From: Oscillospiraceae bacterium
GTDB lineage: Bacteria > Bacillota > Clostridia > Oscillospirales > Ruminococcaceae
Direction: 5' to 3'
Assembly: GCA_028720105.1 (NCBI GenBank)
Contig: JAQYLI010000042.1
Location: 35,756-99,755 of the forward strand
DNA: 64,000 nucleotides
Below the pieces are notes generated by a model, which ran no database searches, was not told where the DNA came from, and worked only from the letters and a program-made list of their open reading frames with translations. Of the stretch, positions 18,477 through 27,455 are shown piece by piece. Numbering within the stretch: position 1 is the stretch's first letter; each line of letters opens with the position of its first letter. Both the position numbers and the translations under genes were made by a program.

Positions 18477-18518
18477 AAAGTGCAGAATGAACTCCTCTCA
18501 TTCTGCACTTTAAATTTG
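18477..18518 (+). terminator. Terminator after the AEP-repeat protein
   Basis: Perfect 14-bp stem (18477-18490 with 18498-18511), 7-nt loop, followed by a short T-rich AAATTT tail. Confidence 0.7.
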
Positions 18519-18603
18519 GATATGCTAATTTGTTGTATATCGACACAAATCAGACTTTTCAAGCCAACTTATTTGTGGATTTATACATATTTTTATTTTC
18601 CTA

Positions 18604-18632
18604 TTGACATAATCACACATACATGATATAAT
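18604..18632 (+). promoter_or_regulatory. Strong promoter of the infC-rpmI-rplT operon
   Basis: Perfect TTGACA (18604-18609), 17-bp spacer and TATAAT (18627-18632) preceded by TGA, i.e. consensus at both hexamers plus an extended -10. It is one of the strongest promoters in the window. Confidence 0.9.
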
Positions 18633-18639
18633 ACTTAAG

Positions 18640-18793
18640 TACAAAAAATAAAGCAGAGCTTTCCGCTCTCACCCTGCTGCAAAGGCACGCAGTGGTCAAT
18701 AATTTTTTTGATAAGTCCGCAGTATCCATATGTGTATGTGCGGATAATCCGGAAAAATTATACGGCGGAGCTTTGGTTCTGCCGTTTTTTATT
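18640..18793 (+). promoter_or_regulatory. infC leader with attenuator (L20-type ribosomal protein leader)
   Basis: About 200 nt of untranslated leader separate the promoter from infC. It ends in an intrinsic terminator: stem 18762-18771 with 18776-18785 (10 bp, two G-U pairs), 4-nt loop, then TTTTTTATTT. A terminator before the first gene implies transcription attenuation. In Bacillus the same operon is controlled by L20 binding to its leader, so autoregulation by the rplT product is the likely mechanism; that is inferred from gene order and not from a matched consensus. Confidence 0.75.
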
Positions 18794-18837
18794 TCACATT
18801 CATTTATAGTTAATTTGATTATTTGGGGGTGCTCGCC

Positions 18838-19365
18838 ATAGCTAACAAGGATAGCAAGGAGCTTCAGATCAATGAAGAAATCCGTGACAAGGAGATCAGA
18901 GTAATAGGTCCCGACGGCGCACAGCTGGGTCTTATGTCCGCAAGGGACGCACAGAAGCTTGCCGCAGAAAAGGATCTGGATCTTGTAAAGATCGCACCGC
19001 AGGCTGTTCCGCCCGTGTGCAAGATCATGGACTACGGAAAGTATTTGTTTGAACAGGCTAAGCGTGAAAAGGAAGCAAGAAAAAATCAGAAGGTAGTCGA
19101 GATAAAGGAGATCAGAATGTTCTCCACCATTGACACTCACGATTTTGAAACCAAAACAGCTCAGGCTGTCAAATTCCTCAAGGGCGGAGATAAGATAAAG
19201 GTTTCCGTTCGTTTCCGTAAGCGTGCCATCGCTCATCCTCAGCTTGGAGAAGAGCTGCTTGAAAAATTCAAGGAAGCCTGCGCCGAAGCAGGAGTCGTTG
19301 AAAAGCCTGCAAAAATGGAGGGAAGAGCTCTTGTGATGTTCGTTTCCCCCAAGGCTTCAAAGTAA
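18838..19365 (+). CDS. infC: Translation initiation factor IF-3, probable AUA start
   Basis: Binds the 30S subunit, discriminates initiator tRNA and start codons and prevents subunit joining. 175 residues from the proposed start, with N-domain (LQINEEIRDKEIRVIGPDG), linker (AKREKEARKNQKVVEIKEIR) and C-domain (KVSVRFRKRAIAHPQLGEELL). There is no ATG, GTG or TTG at a sensible distance from the ribosome binding site GGGGGTG (18825-18831); ATA at 18838 is 6 nt downstream and gives the normal IF-3 N-terminus. Rare AUU/AUC/AUA starts are a known feature of infC that lets IF-3 repress its own translation. A TTG at 18823 would overlap the ribosome binding site. First gene of infC-rpmI-rplT. Confidence 0.93.
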   Translation: MANKDSKELQINEEIRDKEIRVIGPDGAQLGLMSARDAQKLAAEKDLDLVKIAPQAVPPVCKIMDYGKYLFEQAKREKEARKNQKVVEIKEIRMFSTIDTHDFETKTAQAVKFLKGGDKIKVSVRFRKRAIAHPQLGEELLEKFKEACAEAGVVEKPAKMEGRALVMFVSPKASK

Positions 19366-19410
19366 CCGATCATTTCAAAATAACTGTAAAAATAAAGGGA
19401 GGATATTTCT

Positions 19411-19608
19411 ATGCCAAAGCAGAAGACTCATTCCGGAGCTAAGAAGCGTTTCAAGCTCACTAAGACCGGTCTCGTTAAGTATCAGAAGACCAACAAGAGA
19501 CACAGACTCACTCAGAAGGATCACAAGCGCAAGAGAATTGCTCGTAATATGGGCGTTGCAGGTTCAGCTAATGCTGCTACACTCAGAGAACTTATGCCCT
19601 ACAAGTAA
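19411..19608 (+). CDS. rpmI: 50S ribosomal protein L35
   Basis: 65 residues, highly basic, opening [20 protein letters not shown], the standard L35 sequence. Structural component of the large subunit. AAAGGGAGG lies 8-16 nt before the ATG. It lies between infC and rplT, 45 and 56 nt apart, all behind the attenuator leader. Confidence 0.97.
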   Translation: MPKQKTHSGAKKRFKLTKTGLVKYQKTNKRHRLTQKDHKRKRIARNMGVAGSANAATLRELMPYK

Positions 19609-19664
19609 TCGGTAAGGCTCGTATTTCAAGAACTGAACAATAATACATTTGGAGGTAAAATACT

Positions 19665-20018
19665 ATGGCTCGTGTTAAGGGAGCAATGGCTACTCGCAAG
19701 AGAAGAAATAAAACATTAAAGCTTGCCAAGGGTTACTGGGGCGCAAAGAGCAAGCATTTCAAGATGGCTAAGGAAGCCGTAATGAAATCCGGCAACTACG
19801 CTTATATCGGCAGACGTCTCAAGAAGCGTGATTTCAGAAAGCTCTGGATCACAAGAATTTCCGCTGCCTGCAAGATGAACGGTATGAACTATTCTACATT
19901 TATGAACGGTCTCAAGAAGGCAGGCATCACTCTCAACAGAAAGATGCTCTCCGAGATCGCAATCAGCGACGCAGCAGGTTTTACAGCTCTTACTGAAAAG
20001 GCTAAGGCTGCTCTTTAA
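19665..20018 (+). CDS. rplT: 50S ribosomal protein L20
   Basis: 117 residues with the conserved basic N-terminal extension [20 protein letters not shown] and [19 protein letters not shown]. Early-assembly protein of the large subunit; in Bacillus it also represses its own operon through the leader, which fits the attenuator seen upstream of infC here. GGAGG is 9 nt before the start. A terminator follows directly. Confidence 0.97.
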   Translation: MARVKGAMATRKRRNKTLKLAKGYWGAKSKHFKMAKEAVMKSGNYAYIGRRLKKRDFRKLWITRISAACKMNGMNYSTFMNGLKKAGITLNRKMLSEIAISDAAGFTALTEKAKAAL

Positions 20019-20031
20019 TTTAAGGCAAACA

Positions 20032-20074
20032 GGCTGTATCACAAAGGCGTTGTCCGTTGTGGTACAGCTTTTTT
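20032..20074 (+). terminator. Terminator of the infC-rpmI-rplT operon
   Basis: 13-bp stem with two G-U pairs (20032-20044 with 20057-20069), 12-nt loop, then TTTTT. Confidence 0.85.
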
Positions 20075-20097
20075 GAATATGGAGGCTGCAAAGTGCA

Positions 20098-20919
20098 ATG
20101 ACCGATTATAACCGCATATTTTCCGCCGATAATGAAAAAATAAAGCTTTACCGTAAGCTTACCGAGGACAAAAAAGCAAGACGCAAAGAAAACAAATTCA
20201 CCATCGAGGGGGCAAGGCTGGTTTCCGATGCTGCCGCCGAGGCTATAGAGCTGCACAGTGTTTTTTTCACCGAAATCGCAATGGAAAAATACGGCGAAGC
20301 TCTGGAGCTTCTTTTCAAAAAATATTCCTCAAAAATATTCAACATCATCTCCGAGGAGCTGTCAAGAGAGCTTTCCGACACTAAAATGCCCCAGGGAATT
20401 TTTGCCGTCTGCTCAATGCCCACAGCCAACAAATCGGAAATATACGGTAAAATAAAGAGCGGCAGCAGGGTGCTGATACTTGACAATATCCAGGACCCCG
20501 GAAATATGGGCACTATGCTCAGAACTGCCGACGCCTGCGGTATTGACTGCGTTATCCTCTGCTCCTGCTGCGATATTTACAATCCCAAGACAGTCCGCTC
20601 GGCTATGGGCAGCATTATGAGAGTGGCTGTCATTTCGGACGATATTCAAAATGCGGTGAGCGAGATGAAGCTTCGGGGCATACCCGTTTTTGCCGCAGTT
20701 ATCTCGGACAGCGCAAAGTCCCTTACAGACTGCGATTTCTCGGAGGGCGGAGCGGTCATGATAGGCAACGAGGGCAATGGCTTATCCGAATATGACGCCG
20801 CGCTTGCTGACGTTATGCTCACCATAAAAATGCACGGAACTATAAATTCCCTTAATGCCGCTATGGCTGCGGGGATAATTATGTGGGAGCTTTCCAAGGG
20901 CAAGGGGGGACGGAAATGA
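20098..20919 (+). CDS. TrmH/SpoU-family RNA 2'-O-methyltransferase
   Basis: 273 residues. An N-terminal substrate-binding part (KENKFTIEGARLV at about 31-43) precedes a SpoU domain with motif 1 ILDNIQDPGNMGTMLRTA, motif 2 AVMIGNEGNGLS and motif 3 INSLNAAMAAGI. These knotted SAM enzymes methylate a ribose in rRNA or tRNA; the extra N-terminal domain suggests a 23S rRNA target, but the exact nucleotide is unknown. Gene placement next to rplT is common in Firmicutes. GGAGG lies 13 nt upstream of the start; the stop overlaps the dprA start (ATGA). Confidence 0.88.
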   Translation: MTDYNRIFSADNEKIKLYRKLTEDKKARRKENKFTIEGARLVSDAAAEAIELHSVFFTEIAMEKYGEALELLFKKYSSKIFNIISEELSRELSDTKMPQGIFAVCSMPTANKSEIYGKIKSGSRVLILDNIQDPGNMGTMLRTADACGIDCVILCSCCDIYNPKTVRSAMGSIMRVAVISDDIQNAVSEMKLRGIPVFAAVISDSAKSLTDCDFSEGGAVMIGNEGNGLSEYDAALADVMLTIKMHGTINSLNAAMAAGIIMWELSKGKGGRK

Positions 20920-22208
20920 ATACAGACGACGGAGCATATTACCGCAGGCTTTACAGGCTATGGGCGGTCATTGCATTCGGCGCGGCTTCAAAAAAACTTT
21001 CCGAACTGTATGAACGCTTCGGCAATGCAGAAAGCCTTTACGCCGCCGTTACTCAGGACGAGACGGTGAGAAACGGTCTCCCCGCGGAAACTGTTCGGGG
21101 AGCCGACAGCATCACACTGTCCTCTGCCGAGAGAGTTATGGAGCTTTGCGAAAAGCAGAAGATAAAGATAGTTACTGCGGACGAGGAAGCATTTCCCACA
21201 AGGCTCAGGGAAATTTACAATCCCCCTACGGTGCTTTTTTACAAGGGCGACATTTCGGGCATAAACGACAGGCTGAACATTGGCGTGGTGGGAACAAGAA
21301 AGCCATCGGATTACAGCAGGAAAACTGCTGCCGCTATCGTACATACCCTTGCAAAGCACGGCTTTGACATCATAAGCGGCTTTGCGGAGGGCATTGACAT
21401 CTGCGCTCACCTTGAGTGCATCAAAAGCGGCGGCAGGACCTTTGCGGTAATAGGTTCGGGGCTTGATTATCCATATCCCAGAAACAATATACCCTACCGT
21501 GAAATAATCGAGGAAAACGGAGCGATCATTTCCGAATTTCTCCCCGGCACACAGCCCTATCCCGCAAATTTCCTGCTGAGAAACCGCATACTTGCGGGGC
21601 TTTCTATGGGAGTTGCGGTCATTGAAGCAGGGGTGCAGAGCGGCTCACTCAACAGCGCCGCCCACGCAGTAAGTCAGGGCAAGCCCGTATTTGCCGTTCC
21701 GCCCTGTGACCTGTTTGACAACAGATATAAGGGAAACGTTTCACTTATCAGAGAGGGAGCTATACCCCTGATGGGTGCCCGAGATATCTTCGGAGAATAC
21801 TGCGTAAATACATCGCATATAATAGTCGCAAACGAAAACACCGCCGCGCAGCTTGCAAAAATAAAGGAGATAGCGGACAAGGCTGCCGAGGCGGAACGGG
21901 AAAATGATAAAAAGAGCACCGCCTCCACGAAAAGCTCTCATAAAAAGGCGGAGGACATTTCTAAGCAAAAGCAAATGTCTGCTCCCGAAATGCAGCCACG
22001 CAAGTTAAGTGCAGAGAAGCTTGAAAGCTTTTCCGACCCCCTTCAGAAAAACATTGTAGCAAAGCTTTCGGAAAATGCTTCTATGAGAGCGGACGAGCTT
22101 GCCGCAGAGCTTGACTCGGAAATTGATGAAATTCTAACGGCTCTCACCGAGCTTGAAATAATGGGTAATATTCAGTCCCAAAGCGGAAATTACAGCCTTG
22201 CGGACTGA
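20916..22208 (+). CDS. dprA: DNA processing protein DprA
   Basis: Loads RecA on incoming single-stranded DNA during natural transformation. 430 residues with an N-terminal helical domain, the Rossmann core (GVVGTRKPSDYS, FAEGIDICAHLECI, VIGSGLDYPYP, EFLPGTQPYPANFLLRNRI, VIEAGVQSGSLNSAAHA), a Lys/Ser/Glu-rich linker (about 325-365) and a C-terminal winged helix (KNIVAKLSENASMRADELA onward). Long linker aside, it is typical. The start at 20916 overlaps the stop of the methyltransferase by 4 nt (ATGA), with GGGGGACGGAA upstream. Together with comFC at 57.6 kb it suggests competence genes are retained. Confidence 0.92.
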   Translation: MNTDDGAYYRRLYRLWAVIAFGAASKKLSELYERFGNAESLYAAVTQDETVRNGLPAETVRGADSITLSSAERVMELCEKQKIKIVTADEEAFPTRLREIYNPPTVLFYKGDISGINDRLNIGVVGTRKPSDYSRKTAAAIVHTLAKHGFDIISGFAEGIDICAHLECIKSGGRTFAVIGSGLDYPYPRNNIPYREIIEENGAIISEFLPGTQPYPANFLLRNRILAGLSMGVAVIEAGVQSGSLNSAAHAVSQGKPVFAVPPCDLFDNRYKGNVSLIREGAIPLMGARDIFGEYCVNTSHIIVANENTAAQLAKIKEIADKAAEAERENDKKSTASTKSSHKKAEDISKQKQMSAPEMQPRKLSAEKLESFSDPLQKNIVAKLSENASMRADELAAELDSEIDEILTALTELEIMGNIQSQSGNYSLAD

Positions 22209-22225
22209 TTTAAAAATATAAATAT

Positions 22226-22270
22226 GCTTTTATCACTCGGATAAAAGCCTGCTGCGTAAACAGCCGCAGC
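22226..22270 (+). repeat. Two tandem hairpins between dprA and topA
   Basis: Perfect 9-bp stem GCTTTTATC/GATAAAAGC (22226-22234, 22240-22248, 5-nt loop), then a 6-bp stem GCTGCG/CGCAGC (22251-22256, 22265-22270). No T tract follows, so neither is a standard terminator; they may slow polymerase or stabilise topA mRNA. Confidence 0.5.
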
Positions 22271-22288
22271 AACGGAAAGGAAGATAAT

Positions 22289-24367
22289 ATGTCAAATCTC
22301 GTTATCGTGGAGTCGCCCTCAAAAGCGAAAACCGTTCAGAAATATTTAGGTCAGGGCTTTGAGGTCGCCGCCTCAATGGGTCACGTGAGAGACCTGCCCA
22401 AATCCAAGCTGGGCGTTGATATAGAAAACGATTTTGAGCCTGTTTACGTTCCTATGAAGGACAAGGAGGAGGTTATCTCCTCTCTGAAAAAGGCTGCAAA
22501 AAAAGCAGACAAGGTCTATCTCGCAGGAGACCCCGACCGAGAGGGAGAGGCTATTTCCTGGCACCTTGCACAGCTTCTTGACATTCCTATGGACGCACCT
22601 GTTCGTGTTACCTTCAATGAGATAACAAAAACGGGAGTACAGAACGGTATGGCTCACCCTCGTTCCATTGATCTCGATCTGGTAAATGCCCAGCAGGCAA
22701 GGCGAATACTCGACAGAATTGTGGGCTACAAGCTTTCCCCTTTCCTTTGGAAAAAGGTAAGGAGAGGTCTTTCCGCAGGTCGTGTTCAGTCTGCGGCTGT
22801 CAAGATGATAGTTGACAGGGAAAAGGAGATAAACGCATTCAAGCCCGAGGAATACTGGTCTATTGAGGCGAAAATGACAGCTCCTTCCTCAAAGAAGCAG
22901 TTTGACGCCACATTTGTGGGAATGGACGGGGCAAAGACCGAACTTCATTCCGAAAGCGAAACAAACGCAGTTCTCAAAAGACTTGAGGGCGCACAGTTTA
23001 ATGTTACGGGAGTAAAAAAATCCGTAAGAAGAAAGTCCCCCGCCGCCCCATTTACCACATCTACAATGCAGCAGGAAGCTTCCAAAAAGCTGGGCTTCCA
23101 GACCTCAAAAACTATGAGAGCCGCTCAGCAGCTTTACGAGGGCGTTGAAATAGAGGGAATGGGCGCTGTGGGTCTTATCACATATATGAGAACGGACAGC
23201 CTGAGAGTTTCCGATGAAGCAAGGGCTGCGGCTTACAAATATATCGAGGAAAAGTACGGAAAGACCTATCTGCCTGCCTCCCCCAAGGTATACAAGACAA
23301 AGGCAGGGGCACAGGACGCCCACGAAGCTATCCGTCCCTCCACTCCCGAGCTTACCCCCGAAAGAGTCAAGGACAGCCTTACTCCCGAGCAGTACAAGCT
23401 TTACAAGCTCATTTGGGAGAGATTTATCGCAAGCCAGATGGCAAATGCTCTGATGGACACCGTTTCCGTTGATATTGACGCAAACGGCTGCGCTTTCAAG
23501 GCTACGGGATATTCCGTTAAATTTGACGGATTTACGGTACTCTACGAGGAGTCAAAGGACGACGAGGAAAACAAGGTGCTACCCGAGATAAACACGGGAG
23601 ATGTGCTGAAGCTCAAAAATATCGAGGGCAAGCAGCATTTCACCCAGCCCCCCGCACGATACACAGAAGGCTCATTTATCAAGGCAATGGAGGAAAACGG
23701 CATAGGCAGACCATCCACATATGCTTCAACCATTTCCACCATAATAAACCGTTTCTATGTTGAGAGAGACGGAAAGCAGCTCAAGCCTACGGGCCTGGGC
23801 GAAGTGACCACCGACCTGCTGAAAGCACATTTCAAGCAGATAGTTGACACAAAGTTCACCGCCCAGATGGAAAGCAGCCTTGATAAGATTGAAATCGGCG
23901 AAAAGGACTGGGTGGAAACTCTCAGGGATTTCTACGGCGATTTCTCCGACACCCTTACTAAGGCGGAAACCTCTATGGAGGGCAAGAGAGTGAAGGTGCC
24001 CGACGAGGAGACCGACGAGATATGCGAGGTCTGCGGAAAGCCTATGGTCATCAAGATAGGCAGATTCGGAAGATTTCTTGCCTGCACAGGCTTTCCCGAG
24101 TGTACCAACACCAAGAAGATAGTCAAGCCCACAGGCGGTATATGCCCTCTCTGCGGCAAAAAGATACTTGCCAAAAAATCCAAAAAGGGCAAAAAATATT
24201 TCGGCTGCGAGGATAATCCAAACTGCTCGTTTATGACCTGGGACACCCCCGTTTCCGACAAATGCCCCAAGTGCAATGACGGCACTACTCTTTTCAAGAA
24301 GGGCGGAAAAATGTTCTGCCTGAAAGAGGGCTGCGGATACGAGGTAGCTATCAAAAAGGAAAAATAA
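22289..24367 (+). CDS. topA: DNA topoisomerase I (type IA)
   Basis: Relaxes negative supercoils through a transient 5'-phosphotyrosine. 692 residues. TOPRIM domain at the N-terminus (LVIVESPSKAKT; DPDREGE at 81-87), catalytic Tyr299 in GLITYMRTDS, and three C-terminal zinc ribbons: CEVCGKPM...CTGFPEC, CPLCGKKI...CEDNPNC and CPKCNDGT...CLKEGC. The dprA-topA-trmFO order is classic for Firmicutes. GAAAGGAAG lies 8-16 nt before the start. Confidence 0.97.
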   Translation: MSNLVIVESPSKAKTVQKYLGQGFEVAASMGHVRDLPKSKLGVDIENDFEPVYVPMKDKEEVISSLKKAAKKADKVYLAGDPDREGEAISWHLAQLLDIPMDAPVRVTFNEITKTGVQNGMAHPRSIDLDLVNAQQARRILDRIVGYKLSPFLWKKVRRGLSAGRVQSAAVKMIVDREKEINAFKPEEYWSIEAKMTAPSSKKQFDATFVGMDGAKTELHSESETNAVLKRLEGAQFNVTGVKKSVRRKSPAAPFTTSTMQQEASKKLGFQTSKTMRAAQQLYEGVEIEGMGAVGLITYMRTDSLRVSDEARAAAYKYIEEKYGKTYLPASPKVYKTKAGAQDAHEAIRPSTPELTPERVKDSLTPEQYKLYKLIWERFIASQMANALMDTVSVDIDANGCAFKATGYSVKFDGFTVLYEESKDDEENKVLPEINTGDVLKLKNIEGKQHFTQPPARYTEGSFIKAMEENGIGRPSTYASTISTIINRFYVERDGKQLKPTGLGEVTTDLLKAHFKQIVDTKFTAQMESSLDKIEIGEKDWVETLRDFYGDFSDTLTKAETSMEGKRVKVPDEETDEICEVCGKPMVIKIGRFGRFLACTGFPECTNTKKIVKPTGGICPLCGKKILAKKSKKGKKYFGCEDNPNCSFMTWDTPVSDKCPKCNDGTTLFKKGGKMFCLKEGCGYEVAIKKEK

Positions 24368-24369
24368 TT

Positions 24370-25701
24370 ATGGATAAAAATATAACCGTTATCGGCGCAG
24401 GTCTTGCAGGCTGCGAGGCAGCGTGGGCGGCGGCAAACAGGGGGGCAAGGGTAAGGCTTATTGAAATGAAGCCCCAAAAATACTCCCCTGCCCACAAATA
24501 CAAGGGCTTTGCGGAGCTTGTCTGCTCAAATTCTCTGAAAGCCTCCCGCATAAATTCGGCGGCTGGGCTTCTCAAGGAGGAAATGCGCAGGCTCGGCTCC
24601 ATCACCGTTCCCTGCGCCGAGGAAAATGCTGTGGCGGCAGGAGGGGCATTGGCTGTTGACAGGGAAAAATTCTCCGACAGCGTTACGGAAAAAATTCTCT
24701 CCCACCCGAACATCACCCTTGTTTCGGGTGAGCAGGAGGACATTCCCCTGGGGTACTGCGTAATTGCCAGCGGCCCTCTTACCGCAGGAAGGCTTGCGGA
24801 CAATATCGGTGAGATATGCGGAAAAAGGCTCAGCTTCTTTGACGCAGCCGCACCAATCGTAACATTCGAGTCAATTGATATGAACAAGGCTTTCTTTGCC
24901 GCACGATACGGCAGAGGGGGGGACGATTACATCAACTGCCCCTTTACAAAGGAAGAATATCTTGCTTTTCATCACGAGCTGATAAACGCGGAGTCCGCTC
25001 CCGTTCACGATTTTGACCGCCCCGAAAATGCACGGGACGATTTCACCGTTTACGAGGGCTGTATGCCTATCGAGGTGCTTGCCAAAAGGGGCGAGGACGC
25101 TGCAAGATACGGTGCTATGAAGCCTGTGGGAATTACCGACAGAAGAACGGGATTTAAGCCCTATGCGGTGGTGCAGCTGAGACGTGAAAATGCGGAGGGG
25201 ACACTTTTTAATCTTGTGGGATTTCAGACAAATCTCAGATTTCCCGAGCAGAAGCGGGTCTTCTCGATGATACCGGGACTTGAGAGGGCGGAGTTTGTGA
25301 GGTACGGCGTTATGCACCGCAATTCCTTTATCGACTCCCCGAGACTGTTAAACGGCGATTTTTCAATGAGAAGCCGCCCCGAGATTTATTTTGCAGGACA
25401 GATAACAGGCGTTGAGGGCTATATGGAGTCCGCCGCTTCGGGAATTATGGCAGGTATAAACATCGTCCGCCGAATGGAAGAAAAGAAACCGCTCATTCTC
25501 CCCCGTGAAACGATGATAGGCGCATTGTCACGATACATTTCCGATGAAACCGTAGAGAATTTTCAGCCTATGGGGGCAAATATGGGTATTCTCCCCGATA
25601 TCGGCAGGCGGATAAAGGACAAGCAGGAACGCTATCAGGCTGTTGCCGACAGGGCTTTGGAGGCTTTTGAGGGATATTTAAAGGAGATAAACGAGCTATG
25701 A
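24370..25701 (+). CDS. trmFO: Methylenetetrahydrofolate-tRNA-(uracil54-C5)-methyltransferase
   Basis: FAD- and folate-dependent enzyme that makes m5U54 in the T-loop of tRNA. 443 residues. The N-terminal dinucleotide-binding motif ITVIGAGLAGCEAAWA is at 5-20; ELVCSNSLKA, VNGE-like folate regions, PFTKEEYLAFHHELINA, GYMESAASGIMAGI and the C-terminal GALSRYISD follow as in the family. It starts 2 nt after topA. The stop overlaps the start of the small membrane peptide (ATGA). Confidence 0.95.
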   Translation: MDKNITVIGAGLAGCEAAWAAANRGARVRLIEMKPQKYSPAHKYKGFAELVCSNSLKASRINSAAGLLKEEMRRLGSITVPCAEENAVAAGGALAVDREKFSDSVTEKILSHPNITLVSGEQEDIPLGYCVIASGPLTAGRLADNIGEICGKRLSFFDAAAPIVTFESIDMNKAFFAARYGRGGDDYINCPFTKEEYLAFHHELINAESAPVHDFDRPENARDDFTVYEGCMPIEVLAKRGEDAARYGAMKPVGITDRRTGFKPYAVVQLRRENAEGTLFNLVGFQTNLRFPEQKRVFSMIPGLERAEFVRYGVMHRNSFIDSPRLLNGDFSMRSRPEIYFAGQITGVEGYMESAASGIMAGINIVRRMEEKKPLILPRETMIGALSRYISDETVENFQPMGANMGILPDIGRRIKDKQERYQAVADRALEAFEGYLKEINEL

Positions 25702-25862
25702 ACAACAAGGTAAAATTCATTCTCACTATTGTAATTATTGTTCTCGCTCTCGCTTGCAGTATTCTGAATATCATCGGCGGGGATTACGTTTTGTCGGTGA
25801 TATGGGGAGCTGTTGCTGTGCTTAATATCATTTCAATAATTCTGATACTGAAAAAGAAGTGA
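25698..25862 (+). CDS. Small two-helix membrane peptide
   Basis: 54 residues: MNNKVKFILTIVIIVLALAC, a Gly-Gly-Asp turn, then a second hydrophobic helix ending LILKKK. The ATG overlaps the trmFO stop (ATGA), so translation is probably coupled, and the frame is open to a TGA at 25860-25862, 4 nt before the next gene. It is a plausible real gene because of the coupling and the clean helical hairpin. Function unknown. Confidence 0.6.
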   Translation: MNNKVKFILTIVIIVLALACSILNIIGGDYVLSVIWGAVAVLNIISIILILKKK

Positions 25863-25866
25863 TCAT

Positions 25867-26382
25867 ATGAATGACGTAATTTACGAGTTTGAATCAGAGA
25901 TGAAATACAGACGGCTGAAACCGAAGAAGTATATTGCTATACTGATAATCGGGCTTCTGATATCTGTTCCGAGACTTTTACTATCCGTTGTGGTGATATT
26001 GTCCTACTTATTGATAAGAACAGAAATTGTTCAATCGGATATCCAGTTCATTGCCGTATATTCACTGTTATTCTTTTTTCTTCCTCTGACTGTTTTTATT
26101 GGAACAATTATATTATTTAGAGCAAAGGCACTTCTGAAATTCACATTCAGAAGTGAAGCGGTTGATATACATATCGTTTCCAAAAAAAAGACGGTCACTG
26201 TCCCCTATTCAAAAATCACCGCTGTCAGGTCGAACAGCTTATGTTATTTTTTCTATACAAGCAAAAATCTTGCCTATCTGCTTTCCAAAGAGGCTTTGGG
26301 AAATGTGAGCAATGAGGAATTTTCTGAATTTATACTTGAGCATATGGGCATTAAGGTCATTGAACTTATTGAAAGGAAATGA
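25867..26382 (+). CDS. YcxB-like membrane protein
   Basis: 171 residues. Two membrane segments (about 24-47 and 59-82) are followed by a beta-rich domain (FTFRSEAVDIHIVSKKKTVTVPYSKI) and the stretch NSLCYFFYTSKNLAYLLSKEAL...EEFSEFILEHMG, which matches the C-terminal pattern of YcxB-like proteins. No function is known for that family. The gene begins 4 nt after the 54-residue peptide and ends inside the plsX leader. Its base composition is richer in A/T than its neighbours. Confidence 0.65.
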   Translation: MNDVIYEFESEMKYRRLKPKKYIAILIIGLLISVPRLLLSVVVILSYLLIRTEIVQSDIQFIAVYSLLFFFLPLTVFIGTIILFRAKALLKFTFRSEAVDIHIVSKKKTVTVPYSKITAVRSNSLCYFFYTSKNLAYLLSKEALGNVSNEEFSEFILEHMGIKVIELIERK

Positions 26383-26387
26383 TATAT

Positions 26388-27392
26388 ATGAACATTATCG
26401 TTGACGCATTCGGCGGAGACAACGCTCCTCTCGAGGTCATAAAGGGCTCAGCTCAGGCTGTGGCTGATTTCGGCGTGGAGGTAACTCTCACGGGAAATGA
26501 AAAAATAATCAAGGAGACCGCCGAGAAAAACGGAATAAGTCTCGATAAAATTTCCATAATACATACCGAGTCGGTGATAGACATTCACGAGGAGCCTACA
26601 GAGATCGTCAAGAGCCGCAAGGACTGCTCTATGGCGCTGGGATTGCAGGCACTGGCAGACGACAAGGGCGACGCATTCGTAAGCGCAGGCAGCACGGGTG
26701 CGCTGGTGGTAGGCTCCACCTTTATCGCAAAGCGTCTCAAGGGCGTAAAGCGTCCCGCTCTTGCTCCCATTCTCCCCACCGCAAATGGTCATCTCATTCT
26801 TATGGACGGCGGCGCAAACGTTGACTGCCGACCCGAAATGCTTATGCAGTTTGGAATTATGGGCAGCTGCTATATGGAAAAGGTAATGGGCATAAAGTCC
26901 CCCAAGGTAGGACTTCTGAACGTTGGCGCAGAGGACACCAAGGGCAGAGAGCTTGACAAGGAGGCTTACAAGCTTCTTTCCGCCGCCCCCGTCGATTTCT
27001 ACGGCAACCTTGAAGCAAGAGAAATGCCAAAGGGTGTTTGTCAGGTGGCTGTTTCCGACGGATTTACGGGAAACATTGCCCTGAAACTGTATGAGGGTAT
27101 GGGCTCTTTCTTTGCGGGAGAGCTGAAGGGTATGCTCACAGAAGGTATCACCGGCAAGCTCGCTGCCCTGCTCATTATGAAAAAGGTGAAGGCATTCAAG
27201 AAAAAGCTTGATTACAAGGAAGTGGGCGGTGCTGTGCTGATGGGCATTTCCAAGCCTGTTATCAAGGCTCACGGCAGCTCGGACGCAAGGGCTTTCTACA
27301 ATGCCATAAGGCAGGCAAAGCAGTGCGTTGACGGTGATGTTATCGGTGAGATATCAAGAGCGCTGGAAAGCTGCAAGGCTAAAAGCGAATGA
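26388..27392 (+). CDS. plsX: Phosphate acyltransferase PlsX
   Basis: Converts acyl-ACP to acyl-phosphate for PlsY, the first step of phospholipid synthesis in Firmicutes. 334 residues. MNIIVDAFGGDNAP at the N-terminus and AGSTGALVVGS, MDGGANVDCRP, NVGAEDTKGRE and SDGFTGNIALK are hallmarks. The start at 26388 fits the family and GAAAGGAA about 10 nt upstream; an ATG at 26379 overlaps the previous gene. In many Firmicutes acpP follows plsX; here rnc follows, after a promoter. Confidence 0.95.
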   Translation: MNIIVDAFGGDNAPLEVIKGSAQAVADFGVEVTLTGNEKIIKETAEKNGISLDKISIIHTESVIDIHEEPTEIVKSRKDCSMALGLQALADDKGDAFVSAGSTGALVVGSTFIAKRLKGVKRPALAPILPTANGHLILMDGGANVDCRPEMLMQFGIMGSCYMEKVMGIKSPKVGLLNVGAEDTKGRELDKEAYKLLSAAPVDFYGNLEAREMPKGVCQVAVSDGFTGNIALKLYEGMGSFFAGELKGMLTEGITGKLAALLIMKKVKAFKKKLDYKEVGGAVLMGISKPVIKAHGSSDARAFYNAIRQAKQCVDGDVIGEISRALESCKAKSE

Positions 27393-27455
27393 TTTGAAGC
27401 TGATATCCGTCCCGCCGGTATTTTGTAAATAATCCGTAAAAGTTTCCAAAAGCTA

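Noticed and set aside
18823..18837. TTG start for infC
   Set aside because: The codon lies within and before the GGGGGTG ribosome binding site, and the added residues are not part of IF-3.
26448..27272. 274-codon - strand frame opposite plsX
   Set aside because: plsX is certain and the antisense frame shows no recognisable domain.
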